The notes: generated by a model from the sequence alone, not told the origin. DNA of 37,538 nt from JACRBK01 sp964427955 (GCA_964427955.1 CAYRWY010000014.1:1-37538); one strand, 5' to 3'; shown: positions 17,246 through 26,359, numbered from the stretch's first letter. A program made the numbers and translations.

Positions 17246-18644
17246 ACTGGCGCAGGCGTGGCACCAGAGCGTCCCGATCCGCATCCGGCTGACGGTGTGG
17301 TATCTCCTGTCGCTGAGCACGATTCTGGTGGCGGCGGCCATTTTCATCCACACCCGCATCCAGGACGGCTTGCAGGCCCAGGTCGATCAAGCATTGGAAC
17401 TGGCCGCCAGCCAGGCGCGCAGCAGCATCATCGAAGAAAACGGCAAGCTGGTGTTTCAACCCTCTGCCAGCCTGGACGATCTGAGCGACGACTTCACCCT
17501 GTCGCTGGTCGCGCCGGACGGCACGATCTGGGACCGGGTGGGAGATGACGACACCGCGCCGGTCCTGCTGTCGGCGACCAACGGCCATTTTACGTTCGGA
17601 AAAAATCAACGCCGTCACGGCCAATGGCGAATTTATAACCAGACCATCCCCCTGGCCGATGGGAGTGTGTTGGGCCGCCTGCAAGTCGCCCAGCGCTTCG
17701 ATCTCGACAACCTGCTGGGATTGCTGCGCCGCCACTTTTTCCTGTCGCTGCCGCTAGGGCTGACGCTGGCCGGGCTGGGCGGGATTTTCCTGGCCACGCG
17801 CGCCCTGCGGCCCATCGACCAGATCACGCGCACCGCCCAGGCGATCACGGCGGACGGGTTGCAGCAGCGCATCCATTATGACGGACCGCCGGATGAGATC
17901 GGGCGGCTGGCGGCCACGTTCGACCAGATGCTCGACCGTCTGCAAGCCGGGTTCGAGCGAGAGCGGCGCTTTGCTGGCGACGCCGCCCACGAACTCCGCA
18001 CGCCGCTGACCGCGCTCAAAGGGCAGATCGAAGTGACGCTGAGCCAGCCGCGCCGCCCCGAAGATTACCAGCACACCCTCGGCGACCTGAACCAGCAGGT
18101 GGATCGCCTGATCCGGCTGAGCAACGACCTGCTGTTCATGACCCGGCTCGACCACCAGATGGAGCGGACCCAGCCGGAAGCCATCGAATTGAACATTCTG
18201 CTCGCCATCCTCAGAGATCAAGTCAGGCCGCTGGCCGAAAGCAAGGCGCAGACTCTGGCCGAAGTCTTACCCCCGAATCTGGCGATCTACGGCCACATGG
18301 ACCTGCTGATCCGGCTGTTCCTCAACCTGCTCGACAACGCCATCAAATACACGCCCCAGGGCGGAACGATCACACTGCGCGCCGAAAAGCAGCCGTCCCA
18401 GGTGTGCGTCTCGATCAGCGATACCGGCCCCGGCATCGCGCCGGAACACCTCCCGCACCTGTTCGAGCGCTTCTACCGGGGGGAAAGTGACCGCGCGCGC
18501 TATGCCAACGGCCAGCCGGGCGGCGCGGGGTTGGGACTGGCGATTGCCCAGGAGATCGCCCACGCGCACGGCGGCAGCCTGACCGTCCGCAGCACGCCGG
18601 GCCAGGGCAGCACCTTCGTGGTCTGCCTCCCGCTCGAAAAATAA
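17238..18644 (+). CDS. Membrane sensor histidine kinase
   Basis: The 468-residue protein has membrane helices at about 18-38 and 165-188 with an outer sensor loop of about 125 residues between them. Then come a HAMP domain (about 189-240, RPIDQITRTAQAI), a HisKA dimerisation helix with phospho-accepting H251 in AAHELRTPL, and a HATPase domain with N box NLLDNAIKYT, G1 box DTGPGIA and G2 box GAGLGLAIA. The start is uncertain: ATG codons at 17229 and 17238 both overlap the end of the response regulator gene. 17238 is preferred because a GGA lies 8 nt upstream. The signal is unknown. The partner is the regulator at 16562, and the ABC genes follow. Confidence 0.93.
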   Translation: MFKLAQAWHQSVPIRIRLTVWYLLSLSTILVAAAIFIHTRIQDGLQAQVDQALELAASQARSSIIEENGKLVFQPSASLDDLSDDFTLSLVAPDGTIWDRVGDDDTAPVLLSATNGHFTFGKNQRRHGQWRIYNQTIPLADGSVLGRLQVAQRFDLDNLLGLLRRHFFLSLPLGLTLAGLGGIFLATRALRPIDQITRTAQAITADGLQQRIHYDGPPDEIGRLAATFDQMLDRLQAGFERERRFAGDAAHELRTPLTALKGQIEVTLSQPRRPEDYQHTLGDLNQQVDRLIRLSNDLLFMTRLDHQMERTQPEAIELNILLAILRDQVRPLAESKAQTLAEVLPPNLAIYGHMDLLIRLFLNLLDNAIKYTPQGGTITLRAEKQPSQVCVSISDTGPGIAPEHLPHLFERFYRGESDRARYANGQPGGAGLGLAIAQEIAHAHGGSLTVRSTPGQGSTFVVCLPLEK

Positions 18645-18680
18645 GAACGTTCTTAATCGCGCTTCATCGTTTTCATAATC
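18642..18680 (+). promoter_or_regulatory. Operator-like region before the ABC transporter genes
   Basis: TAAGAACGTTCTTA (18642-18655) is a perfect 14-bp palindrome over the kinase stop codon. CTTCATCGTTTTCATAA (18662-18678) matches 16 of 17 bases of the element at 16507-16523. Two near-identical 9-mers, TTCTTAATC (18650) and TTCATAATC (18672), are 22 nt apart, two helical turns. GGAGG at 18710-18714 serves the ATG at 18725. Confidence 0.5.
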
Positions 18681-18724
18681 ACGTCTGCCATGCTGGTAGG
18701 GTAGCTAACGGAGGTTATGAGAAC

Positions 18725-19489
18725 ATGCCAACAACATCCCCCAATGGGAAGAGTCCCTACGTCGTTCAGACGGACGATCTGCGCAAAGACCTGCAAATGG
18801 GCCAGGTCACGGTCAACGCCCTGCGCGGCGTGACGCTCGGCGTCCGTCCGGGCGAGTTTTTGAGCATCATCGGGCCGTCGGGCAGCGGGAAATCGACACT
18901 GCTGGGCCTGATCGGCGGGCTGGACACGCCAACTGCCGGACGAGTCCTGATCGATGGCGTGGACATCACGCACCTGAACGAGCGCGCCCTGACCCGCATC
19001 CGCAACGAAAAAATCGGCTTCGTCTTCCAGTTTTTCAACCTGGTGCCCACGCTCACCGCGCTCGAAAACGTGGCGCTGCCGATCCAGTTCGCGCAACGGC
19101 GGCAGTTCAACCCGACGAAACGCGCCCAGGAACTGCTGGCGCTGTTCGAACTCGATGACCGGATGCACCACCGGCCTAACCAGCTTTCCGGCGGCCAACA
19201 GCAGCGCGTGGCGATGGCGCGGGCGCTCGCCAACAATCCCCCGCTGCTGCTCTGTGACGAGCCGACCGGCAACCTGGACACCGTGTCGGGCGGGCTGGTG
19301 ATGAGCGCCCTACGCGAAGTCCGCGAAACGATGCGGACCACCATCATCATCGTCACCCACGACATGAACGTCGCCGCCCAGGCGGATCGCGTGGTCGCGC
19401 TGGTCGATGGACAGATCGCCGACGACGTGGACGCCCGCTCGACCGCGCAGCGCGCCGCCATCGATCTGATCCGCGAGCGCCAGGGGTGA
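18725..19489 (+). CDS. ABC transporter ATP-binding protein, MacB/LolD type
   Basis: This 254-residue ATPase has Walker A GPSGSGKST (50-58), Q-loop FQFFNLVPTLTALENV, signature LSGGQQQRVAMARAL (from 154), Walker B LLLCDEP with catalytic E179, and the switch His in IVTHD. The FNLVPTLTALENV sequence is typical of the MacB/LolD/FtsE group, which pairs with FtsX-type permeases and drives mechanotransmission, lipoprotein release or export and not classical import. It begins 80 nt after the histidine kinase gene and its stop is 4 nt before the permease gene. Being next to a two-component pair recalls peptide-resistance modules, but the substrate cannot be told from sequence. Confidence 0.95.
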   Translation: MPTTSPNGKSPYVVQTDDLRKDLQMGQVTVNALRGVTLGVRPGEFLSIIGPSGSGKSTLLGLIGGLDTPTAGRVLIDGVDITHLNERALTRIRNEKIGFVFQFFNLVPTLTALENVALPIQFAQRRQFNPTKRAQELLALFELDDRMHHRPNQLSGGQQQRVAMARALANNPPLLLCDEPTGNLDTVSGGLVMSALREVRETMRTTIIIVTHDMNVAAQADRVVALVDGQIADDVDARSTAQRAAIDLIRERQG

Positions 19490-19493
19490 AGCC

Positions 19494-22394
19494 ATGATCG
19501 AAAAACTGCGCTTTTACCTGCGTCATTCCATCAACGATCTGCGCGTGAACGGGCAGCGGACGGTTTTTGCCCTGCTGTGTGTCGCTGCCGGGGTCGCGGC
19601 CATCGTCAGCCTGCAAACGTTGGGCGGCATGGTCAAAGACACCCTGACCAGCAGCCTGCAAGAAAGCAACGGCGGCGATCTTCAGATCGCGCCCCAGGCG
19701 GATAAGGAAACCTCGGCGGAAGTCGCGCAACAGGGCCGCGACCTGGGCGTCGTCAAGGTCAGCGGCGGGAACGCCTTCAGCGGCCACAATGCCAGCGGCA
19801 ATCTGCACTTCACGCCCGCCGGGTTGGAGCAGATCCAGGCGTGGTTCGCGCGCGAGTACCCCGGCAGCGTGGTGACGCAGCGCGAGGTCTTCGTCGCCAG
19901 CGTCGGGATGATGTCCGCCGCGTCGATCAGCGATCTGCGCACGAGCGTCGAGCAGGGGCCGGTCACGCCTTACCTGGTCGATGCCAGCGCTTATCCACTG
20001 TATGGGAGCCGGTCGTCCGAAGACGGCCAGCCGCTCAGCGCGCTGATCCAGGCCCCCACCGACGTCGTGATCAGCCGCAACCTGGCCGACACGCTGGACG
20101 CCCAGATCGGCGATACGCTCCACCTGAGCGGGACGACTGCCGACTTCACCCTGCGCGGCATTATCCCCACGGATTCCGAGGGCGGCATGGAAAACATGGG
20201 CGGCGCGCTGTTCGGCTACTACTTCGTAGACCTGAGCGCCGCGCAATACTTCGACCCCACGACGCTCGGCATCGACCGAATTTTCGTCAAGCTGCCCGAT
20301 CCGTCCCAGGTGGACGGCGTGGAACTGGCCTTCGACGCCCAGTATCCCTACCTGCAAACGACCACCACCTCCGAACTGAAGGACCAGAACACCGAGATCG
20401 CGGATACCCTGAACCAGTTGGTCATGGTCATGGGCCTGGTCTCGCTGCTGATCGGCGGGATCGGCATCGTCAACACCATGCAGGTGGTCGTCAGCCGCCG
20501 CACCACCGAAGTCGCGGTGCTCAAGACGCTCGGCCTGGAAGGTCCGCAGGTGACGGTCCTGTTCCTGGTCGAAGCGGTGCTGATGGGCTTCGTCGGCAGC
20601 CTGTTGGGGATCGCACTGGGCTGGCTGACGGCCTACGCTACGCGCGGGATCGCCGGAGCGTTCATCGTGCACACGCTGGACTTTCGCATCACGCCCGGTC
20701 CGGCACTGACCGGGTTGGTGGTGGGCGTGGTCGTCACGGCGATCTTTGGCTTCATGCCCACCCTGGCCGCCGGTGAGGTGCGCCCGAACCTGGTGCTGCA
20801 TCCGAACGACGCGGTCGTGCCCCGTGCCGGACGGCGGCGTTCATTCGCCGCCCTGCTGGTGGTCATGGCCGCGCTCAGCCTGGTAGCGCAGCCGCTGCTC
20901 GGCGATTTGCTGTCGGGCGGCCCGGCGCGGATCATCGCCGGGATCGTCGGAGCCGTGCTCGGCCTGCTCGTCGGCCTGCTGATCCCCGGCAGAAAACTGC
21001 TGCCGGTAGGGTTGGCCGTGGTGGGCTTCGCGTTCGCGTTCGTCGTCCCGGCCCTGCTGATCCTGTCCGGCACGTTCGTGATCGTTGGCCTGCTGTACGC
21101 GCTGTTGTGGGGTCTGGTCTGGGTGGTGGCGCGCTTCTTCCCGTCGGGCTGGCTGGTAGACTTGAAAGTCGCGCTGCGCTCGATGCTGGCCGTGCGGGGG
21201 CGCGTCGCCGCCACGCTGCTGGCGCTGGTCGTCGGGGTGTTCACGCTCAGCCTGGTGACGATGCTGGCCCAGGCGATCACCGACCGCTTCGAGAGCATCC
21301 TCGTGGACGAAGCCGGGGGCAACGTGATCGTCTTTGCGTCCGGGCAGGGAGACACGCTCTCCAAGGTCGAAGCCCAGCTTCAGAAGGCCCCAGGCGTGAA
21401 CAGCTACACCATCACCGGGACCTACAACGTGGAGCTGATCTCGATGGAAGACGTCAGCGCCCACCAGACCTACACCTACGACGAGTTGAAAGCCAAAGTC
21501 GATGAGACCAGCCCCAGCCAGGGCATGATGGGACATGGCAACCGGGGATTGAGCCGCTTCGTCTCGGCCATCGACGCACGCGGGGTGAACTCCAACCTGC
21601 CGGACGTCCCCTTCTATCGCGGGCGGCAGTTGACTGCCGACGACGCGGGGAAGCCGTATCTCGTCGTCACGGCCAACGACAAGACTCTGGCCGCCGGATT
21701 CGACGTCGGCGACAGGCTGACCTTCCGCTTCGAGGGCGGCAGCGAGCCGGTCGAGCAGACTTTCGAGATCGTCGGCATGATGGACCGGACCGGCGGGCGT
21801 TTTTCCGCCGACGCCATGTCGCCCAACTACGCGCCGCTGGATGCGTTTCCTGCCGGGTTGACACCGGACAGCACCAAAGCCATCGTAGACGTCCAGAACA
21901 ATCAGATCGCCCCCCTACGCCAGTCGATCAACACCATCCCCGGCGCGTTCATGCTGGAAACCCGGCTGATCAACGACCTGATCAACCGCCTGATCGACCA
22001 GTTCACCTCGTTCCCGATCCTGGTCGCCAGCCTGGCGCTGATCGTCGGCGGGATCGTGATCGCCAACTCCGTCGCCCTCTCGACGCTGGAGCGGCGGCGC
22101 GAGATCGGGATCATGAAAGCGGTGGGCTTGCAGCGCGAGCGGGTGTTGGGAATGCTGCTGCTCGAAAATGGCCTGATGGGACTGATCGGCGGGTTGATCG
22201 GCGTGGGCTTGGGCAGCGCGATCCTGCTGCTGCTCATCGCCGGGGTGTTCGGCGGCACGCTGGGGGATACGATCCCCTATCTGACCGCGCTCAGCCTGAT
22301 GGCGCTGTGCGTGGGGATCGCGCTGCTGGCCGCCGTCCTGACGGCGTGGGGCGCGTCCGGCGAAAAGCCGCTCAACGTGCTGCGGTACGAGTGA
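19494..22394 (+). CDS. Long FtsX/MacB-type ABC transporter permease
   Basis: The 966-residue protein has an N-terminal helix (about 20-45), a large outer domain (MacB periplasmic-core-like, about 46-300), and a first FtsX block (about 310-435, with GLVSLLIGGIGIVNTMQVVV and RRTTEVAVLKTLGL). A hydrophobic middle part has several helices (about 445-555). A second outer domain (about 590-820) and a second FtsX block (about 825-960, RRREIGIMKAVGL) follow. The two FtsX halves in one chain mean that it may work as a single-chain permease with two copies of the ATPase at 18725. Known relatives extract or export lipids, lipoproteins or peptides. It ends 31 nt before the second N run. Confidence 0.9.
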   Translation: MIEKLRFYLRHSINDLRVNGQRTVFALLCVAAGVAAIVSLQTLGGMVKDTLTSSLQESNGGDLQIAPQADKETSAEVAQQGRDLGVVKVSGGNAFSGHNASGNLHFTPAGLEQIQAWFAREYPGSVVTQREVFVASVGMMSAASISDLRTSVEQGPVTPYLVDASAYPLYGSRSSEDGQPLSALIQAPTDVVISRNLADTLDAQIGDTLHLSGTTADFTLRGIIPTDSEGGMENMGGALFGYYFVDLSAAQYFDPTTLGIDRIFVKLPDPSQVDGVELAFDAQYPYLQTTTTSELKDQNTEIADTLNQLVMVMGLVSLLIGGIGIVNTMQVVVSRRTTEVAVLKTLGLEGPQVTVLFLVEAVLMGFVGSLLGIALGWLTAYATRGIAGAFIVHTLDFRITPGPALTGLVVGVVVTAIFGFMPTLAAGEVRPNLVLHPNDAVVPRAGRRRSFAALLVVMAALSLVAQPLLGDLLSGGPARIIAGIVGAVLGLLVGLLIPGRKLLPVGLAVVGFAFAFVVPALLILSGTFVIVGLLYALLWGLVWVVARFFPSGWLVDLKVALRSMLAVRGRVAATLLALVVGVFTLSLVTMLAQAITDRFESILVDEAGGNVIVFASGQGDTLSKVEAQLQKAPGVNSYTITGTYNVELISMEDVSAHQTYTYDELKAKVDETSPSQGMMGHGNRGLSRFVSAIDARGVNSNLPDVPFYRGRQLTADDAGKPYLVVTANDKTLAAGFDVGDRLTFRFEGGSEPVEQTFEIVGMMDRTGGRFSADAMSPNYAPLDAFPAGLTPDSTKAIVDVQNNQIAPLRQSINTIPGAFMLETRLINDLINRLIDQFTSFPILVASLALIVGGIVIANSVALSTLERRREIGIMKAVGLQRERVLGMLLLENGLMGLIGGLIGVGLGSAILLLLIAGVFGGTLGDTIPYLTALSLMALCVGIALLAAVLTAWGASGEKPLNVLRYE

Positions 22395-22403
22395 TCGATT
22401 TGG

Positions 22404-22525
22404 TAGGGGCGTATGGCGATACGCCNNNNNNNNNNNNNNNNNNNNNNNNNNNNNNNNNNNNNNNNNNNNNNNNNNNNNNNNNNNNNNNNNNNNNNNNNNN
22501 NNNNNNNNNNNNNNNNNNNNNNNNN
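22404..22525. repeat. Palindrome GGCGTATGGCGATACGCC running into a 100-N gap
   Basis: GGCGTAT and ATACGCC pair around GGCG just before the gap (22408-22425). Positions 22426-22525 are N. Short GC-rich palindromes of this look are often dispersed in Chloroflexota and cyanobacterial genomes, which would explain an assembly break here. Unlike the first gap, the flanks do not overlap, so sequence is probably missing. No gene can be placed between 22395 and 22554. Confidence 0.55.
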
Positions 22526-22554
22526 CGGGCTTGAGATTTCGAGAGGCTGCCCGA

Positions 22555-23742
22555 TCAGACCACCCGCACCGGGGTGCCGACCTCGGCCCAGTTGAAGAAC
22601 CACTCGGCTTCCGGCGTCGGCAGGTTGACGCAGCCGTGACTCATGGGCCGCCCGAAGCTGTTGTGCCAGTAGGTCCCGTGAATCCCATACCCCTCGTAGA
22701 AATACATGGTATACGGCACCGCCGGAAGGTAGTAGCCCGGCCCGCTCATGTCGGTCGCGGTATACTTCTGGTAGACCTTATAATCCCCTAAGACGGTCGG
22801 CGTATCCGGCAGGCCGGTGGACACCAGGTCGGAGCGCACCATCTGGCCGTTTTCATAGGCATAAATCCGCTGCTGCGACGTGGACACCACAATCGCTTTG
22901 CCCACGCTGGTGGGCGCCGCCGGAGCATCCACCGCCGCAGGCGTATAGACCCCCGCCGCCGGGATGGTCAATTCCTGGCCGACGTACAGCAGATCGGGGT
23001 TGTCGAGCTGGTTGAGATTGATGATGTCTTGCAGCGAGACGTTGTACAGCTTGGCGATCAGCCCTAATTCCTGGCCCTGCTCGACGACGTGCACAGTCGT
23101 TTGCCCGGTGTATGGCGTGGACGAGGACGACGAGGTCGTCTGCGGCAGCGGGTCGGTCACGATCATGCTGAGTTCGAGCACGCCGTCGGCCAGTTCGCCC
23201 TGAAGATTCAGGTACAGCCGGTCCAGGACCGCGGGGATGTCGATGCTGCGCCCGGCCTGACCGGGGGTGGCGGCGATGTTCACCTGCGGGCTGAAGGCGA
23301 TCAATATATTCTGGGTCTGCGTGAAATCGATGGTGTACCAGGGCTGCACGGCAGTCCCGGCGGGCGCGTCCTGCGCCGCCTGGATGGTCGCCGCCACATC
23401 GACCTGGATGCCCAACTCACCCAGCGACAGCGTCCAGCGGCGATCTCCATCCGTCAGGATCACCGGCTGGCTGGCAAAGTCGTGCTGGGTGAGCTGGCCG
23501 GTCGCGTTTTTGACGGACTCGCCGCCGATGGGAATGCCCGCCACGGCGACGCCGGACGGAATCTGCTTCCCGCCGGAATAAAGCACCAGCACGAGCAGGC
23601 CGACGATGCAGATCATGGCCACCGTGCCGAGCGTGAAGACGCCAGCCAGGATCAGCCAGGGCGATTGAAGACGGACGCGGCGCACCGGGCGGCGATGCAG
23701 GGCATGGGTAGGTTGTTCGGGAGGTTGAGGTTGCGCGTACAT
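22555..23742 (-). CDS. L,D-transpeptidase (YkuD) with LysM domain
   Basis: The 395-residue protein has a short cytoplasmic tail, one membrane helix (about 29-56) and an outer part. The outer part has a region like the peptidoglycan-binding partner of YkuD enzymes (about 60-195), a LysM domain (about 215-262, VVEQGQELGLIAKLYNVS) and the YkuD catalytic domain (about 275-395). The active-site signature reads GIHGTYWH...SHGCVNL, with catalytic C371. Such enzymes form 3-3 cross-links in peptidoglycan or attach proteins to it. An ATG at 23775 falls on the predicted transcription start. The ATG at 23742 has AAAAGGA upstream and is chosen. The gene converges on the ABC permease across the gap. Confidence 0.93.
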   Translation of the reverse strand: MYAQPQPPEQPTHALHRRPVRRVRLQSPWLILAGVFTLGTVAMICIVGLLVLVLYSGGKQIPSGVAVAGIPIGGESVKNATGQLTQHDFASQPVILTDGDRRWTLSLGELGIQVDVAATIQAAQDAPAGTAVQPWYTIDFTQTQNILIAFSPQVNIAATPGQAGRSIDIPAVLDRLYLNLQGELADGVLELSMIVTDPLPQTTSSSSSTPYTGQTTVHVVEQGQELGLIAKLYNVSLQDIINLNQLDNPDLLYVGQELTIPAAGVYTPAAVDAPAAPTSVGKAIVVSTSQQRIYAYENGQMVRSDLVSTGLPDTPTVLGDYKVYQKYTATDMSGPGYYLPAVPYTMYFYEGYGIHGTYWHNSFGRPMSHGCVNLPTPEAEWFFNWAEVGTPVRVV

Positions 23743-23777
23743 CGGGTCCTTTTCCCCATTATTCTTGACACGCATTT

Positions 23778-23806
23778 AGTTTATGAGATTTTCGTCCAAA
23801 AGTGAA
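23778..23806 (-). promoter_or_regulatory. Promoter of the L,D-transpeptidase gene
   Basis: On the minus strand TTCACT (23806-23801) and TAAACT (23783-23778) are exactly 17 nt apart; each matches 4 of 6 bases. The same TAAACT -10 serves rpsL. The start near 23771 supports translation from 23742. Confidence 0.55.
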
Positions 23807-23896
23807 TGGATGAGCACTCCACGCCCGCGCTACGCCATGCCTACGCTCACCCGGTTGAAGCAAAAACATAATTTTAGGTGACAGTCAATTTTTTGG

Positions 23897-23902
23897 TACA
23901 CT
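23897..23902 (+). promoter_or_regulatory. -10 element before the receiver/GGDEF-like gene
   Basis: TACACT lies 46 nt before the ATG at 23948. The -35 position (23874-23879, TTAGGT) is poor. The same -10 hexamer is seen at 16534. Confidence 0.35.
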
Positions 23903-23947
23903 AGAGGAGTTTTTACGTTGATGCCGCGACCGAGGGAGGCCGACACG

Positions 23948-24778
23948 ATGCCCAAAAAGCGCCTGCTGATCATCGAAGACGATATCGATGTGTCCGAAAT
24001 GCTGGTCACTTTCTTCGAAAGCCAGGGCTATGAGGTCTTTCATGCCCAGGAAGGCGCGGAGGGGATCGCGCTGAGCCGGGCCAAGTTCCCGAATTTGGTG
24101 CTGCTGGATGTGATGCTGCCGGATATGGATGGCTTTGACGTATGCCGGGCGCTGCGCACCACGACGCTGACAAAATATATCCCGATCACGTTCCTCACCC
24201 AGCGCGATGCCCGCGCGGACAAGGTGGCCGGGTTGGAACTGGGCGCCGATGATTACGTCACCAAGCCGTTCGACATCGAGGAGCTGCGCCTGCGCGTGCA
24301 GGGATCGATCCGCCGGGCTTCCCGGGATCATCTCCACGAGCCGCGGACCGGGCTGCCGTCTGGCCCGCTGATCACGGCGGAACTGCGGCGGCTGTACGAA
24401 CAAACCAACTGGCACTCGCTCGAAATCACGGTGGACGGCTTCAGCGCCTTCCGCGAAGCCTATGGGTTCATCGCCGCCGACGAGGCATTGGGCTTCGTGG
24501 CCCAGGTCCTGTCCGGGGTCGTCACCGACCTGGGGACGACGAATGATTTCATCGGCACCCCCGAAGAGGCTCATTTCGTCATCCTGACCCACGCCACCGA
24601 CGTCGAAGGCTTCGTCAAAGAGCTGACGGCCCGGTTCACCGAACGCGTGAAAACGATCTATAACTTCGTCGATGCGGAGCGGGGCTACATCCTGATCAAG
24701 CCGGGAACAGCCGAGGAGCGTCAGGAACCGTTGATGACCCTCAAGATCAAGGTTGCCGAGACGCCGCACGCGGGATGA
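23948..24778 (+). CDS. Response regulator with degenerate GGDEF-like output domain
   Basis: The 276-residue product has a full receiver domain (1-120; KRLLIIEDDID, D54 in LLDVMLPDMDG, Thr in FLTQRD, Lys in VTKPFD). Residues about 130-265 follow the pattern of a GGDEF domain (RTGLPSG, then LEITVDGFSAFREAYGF and ADEALGFVAQVL), but where the GG[DE]EF signature should stand it has IGTPEEAHF. Diguanylate cyclase activity is therefore unlikely; it may bind a nucleotide or a partner. The ATG at 23948 has GGGAGG 8 nt upstream. An ATG at 23921 with GAGGAG is the alternative. No histidine kinase is next to it; gatA follows 104 nt later. Confidence 0.85.
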   Translation: MPKKRLLIIEDDIDVSEMLVTFFESQGYEVFHAQEGAEGIALSRAKFPNLVLLDVMLPDMDGFDVCRALRTTTLTKYIPITFLTQRDARADKVAGLELGADDYVTKPFDIEELRLRVQGSIRRASRDHLHEPRTGLPSGPLITAELRRLYEQTNWHSLEITVDGFSAFREAYGFIAADEALGFVAQVLSGVVTDLGTTNDFIGTPEEAHFVILTHATDVEGFVKELTARFTERVKTIYNFVDAERGYILIKPGTAEERQEPLMTLKIKVAETPHAG

Positions 24779-24882
24779 GCGTTACATTCGTCTGTTTTCA
24801 CCAACGGCGCCGCGGCCCAGGCCCGGTATGATCATGCTCACTCATCATGGAGCTTTTTAGGCTACCGACGGATACACCGATC

Positions 24883-26346
24883 ATGACTGCTCTAACTGAT
24901 CTTACGTTGACACAGGCGCAGGCGAAACTGCGCGCGGGTGAGGTGACGGCGGTCGAACTCACCCAGGCCCATCTGGACCGCATCCAGGCGCTCAATCCCC
25001 GTGTGCAGGCGTTCCTGACCATCACCAGCGATCTGGCGCTGGACGCGGCGGCGCAGGCCGACCGGCGTCTACAGCAGGGCGATACTGCGCCCTTGCTCGG
25101 CATTCCGCTGGCGATCAAGGACGTGCTGGTCACGAAGGGCGTCCCGACCACCTGCGGATCGCGCATCCTGGAAGGCTTCGTCCCGCCTTTCACCGGCACG
25201 GCGGTGCAAAAACTGTTCGACGCCGGGGCGGTGATGTTGGGCAAGACCAATACCGACGAGTTCGCGATGGGATCGTCCACCGAAAACTCCGGCTACTTCA
25301 CGACGCACAATCCCTGGGACCTGGAGCGTGTGCCAGGGGGCAGCAGCGGCGGCAGTGCCGCCACCGTCGCCGGGCGGATGGCGCTGGGCGCGCTCGGCAC
25401 CGATACGGGCGGGAGCGTCCGCCAGCCTGCCGCGCTGTGTGGCATCTGCGCGCTCAAGCCGTCGTATGGCCGGGTGTCGCGCTACGGGCTGATCGCGTTC
25501 GCTTCGTCGCTGGATCAGATCGGCGTATTTGGACGCACGGTCGAGGATATGGCCGTGCTGCTGGGCGTCATCGCGGGACACGATCCACTGGACAGCACCA
25601 GTATGCCGACGCCCGTCCCGGACTACCGGGCGGCGCTCACCGGCGATATTCGCGGCCTGCGGATCGGCGTGCCCAAGGAATACTTCATCGACGGGATGCA
25701 GCCGGAAGTCGAACAGGCGGTGCGGGCGGCGGTCGCCCAACTGGCGGCGCTGGGCGCGGAGATCTGCGAGATCAGCCTGCCGCACACCGAATACGCGCTG
25801 CCGGTCTACTACCTGATCGCCCCGTCGGAAGCCTCGGCCAACCTGGCCCGCTTCGACGGCGTGCGCTACGGTCCGCGCCACAGCCAGGGCGAAATGTGGC
25901 CGACCTACAAGACCACGCGCGGCCAGGGTTTCGGTCCCGAAGTCAAGCGCCGCATCATGCTCGGCACCTACGCGCTGTCCGCCGGGTACTACGACGCCTA
26001 TTATTTGAAAGCGCAAAAGGTCCGCACGCTGATCAAGCAGGACTTCGACGAGGCGTTCCAGCAGGTAGACGTGATCGTCTCGCCCACCACGCCGACGACC
26101 GCTTTTCGGATCGGCGAAAAAGCGGATGATCCCCTGCAAATGTACCTGTCGGACGTGTTCACACTCTCGGCCAGCCTGGCGGGAGTGGTGGGAGGCGTCG
26201 TGCCGTGCGGGTTCGACCAGGCCGGACTGCCCGTGGGGCTGCAAATCTTCGGCCCGGCGTTCGACGAGCCGATGGTCCTGCGCGTCGGGCACGCCTACCA
26301 GCAGGCGACCGACTGGCACACCCGCAAGCCGCCCCTGGAGGCGTAA
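24883..26346 (+). CDS. gatA: Glutamyl-tRNA(Gln) amidotransferase subunit A
   Basis: This 487-residue amidase supplies ammonia from glutamine to turn misacylated Glu-tRNA(Gln) into Gln-tRNA(Gln), together with GatB and GatC, neither of which is in the window. The catalytic triad Lys79 (AIKDVLV), cis-Ser154 (GGSSGGS) and nucleophile Ser178 (TDTGGSVRQPA) falls at exactly the numbers known for the family when translation starts at 24883. That decides against an ATG at 24847, which also lacks a ribosome site. The tail (VPCGFDQAGLPVGLQIFG) is typical of GatA. A TATGAT at 24827-24832 may be its -10 element. Confidence 0.95.
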   Translation: MTALTDLTLTQAQAKLRAGEVTAVELTQAHLDRIQALNPRVQAFLTITSDLALDAAAQADRRLQQGDTAPLLGIPLAIKDVLVTKGVPTTCGSRILEGFVPPFTGTAVQKLFDAGAVMLGKTNTDEFAMGSSTENSGYFTTHNPWDLERVPGGSSGGSAATVAGRMALGALGTDTGGSVRQPAALCGICALKPSYGRVSRYGLIAFASSLDQIGVFGRTVEDMAVLLGVIAGHDPLDSTSMPTPVPDYRAALTGDIRGLRIGVPKEYFIDGMQPEVEQAVRAAVAQLAALGAEICEISLPHTEYALPVYYLIAPSEASANLARFDGVRYGPRHSQGEMWPTYKTTRGQGFGPEVKRRIMLGTYALSAGYYDAYYLKAQKVRTLIKQDFDEAFQQVDVIVSPTTPTTAFRIGEKADDPLQMYLSDVFTLSASLAGVVGGVVPCGFDQAGLPVGLQIFGPAFDEPMVLRVGHAYQQATDWHTRKPPLEA

Positions 26347-26359
26347 AGCTGGTTTTTTC

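Noticed and set aside
18642..18655. LexA-type SOS box
   Set aside because: The halves GAAC and GTTC touch, whereas the Gram-positive LexA box has four bases between them.
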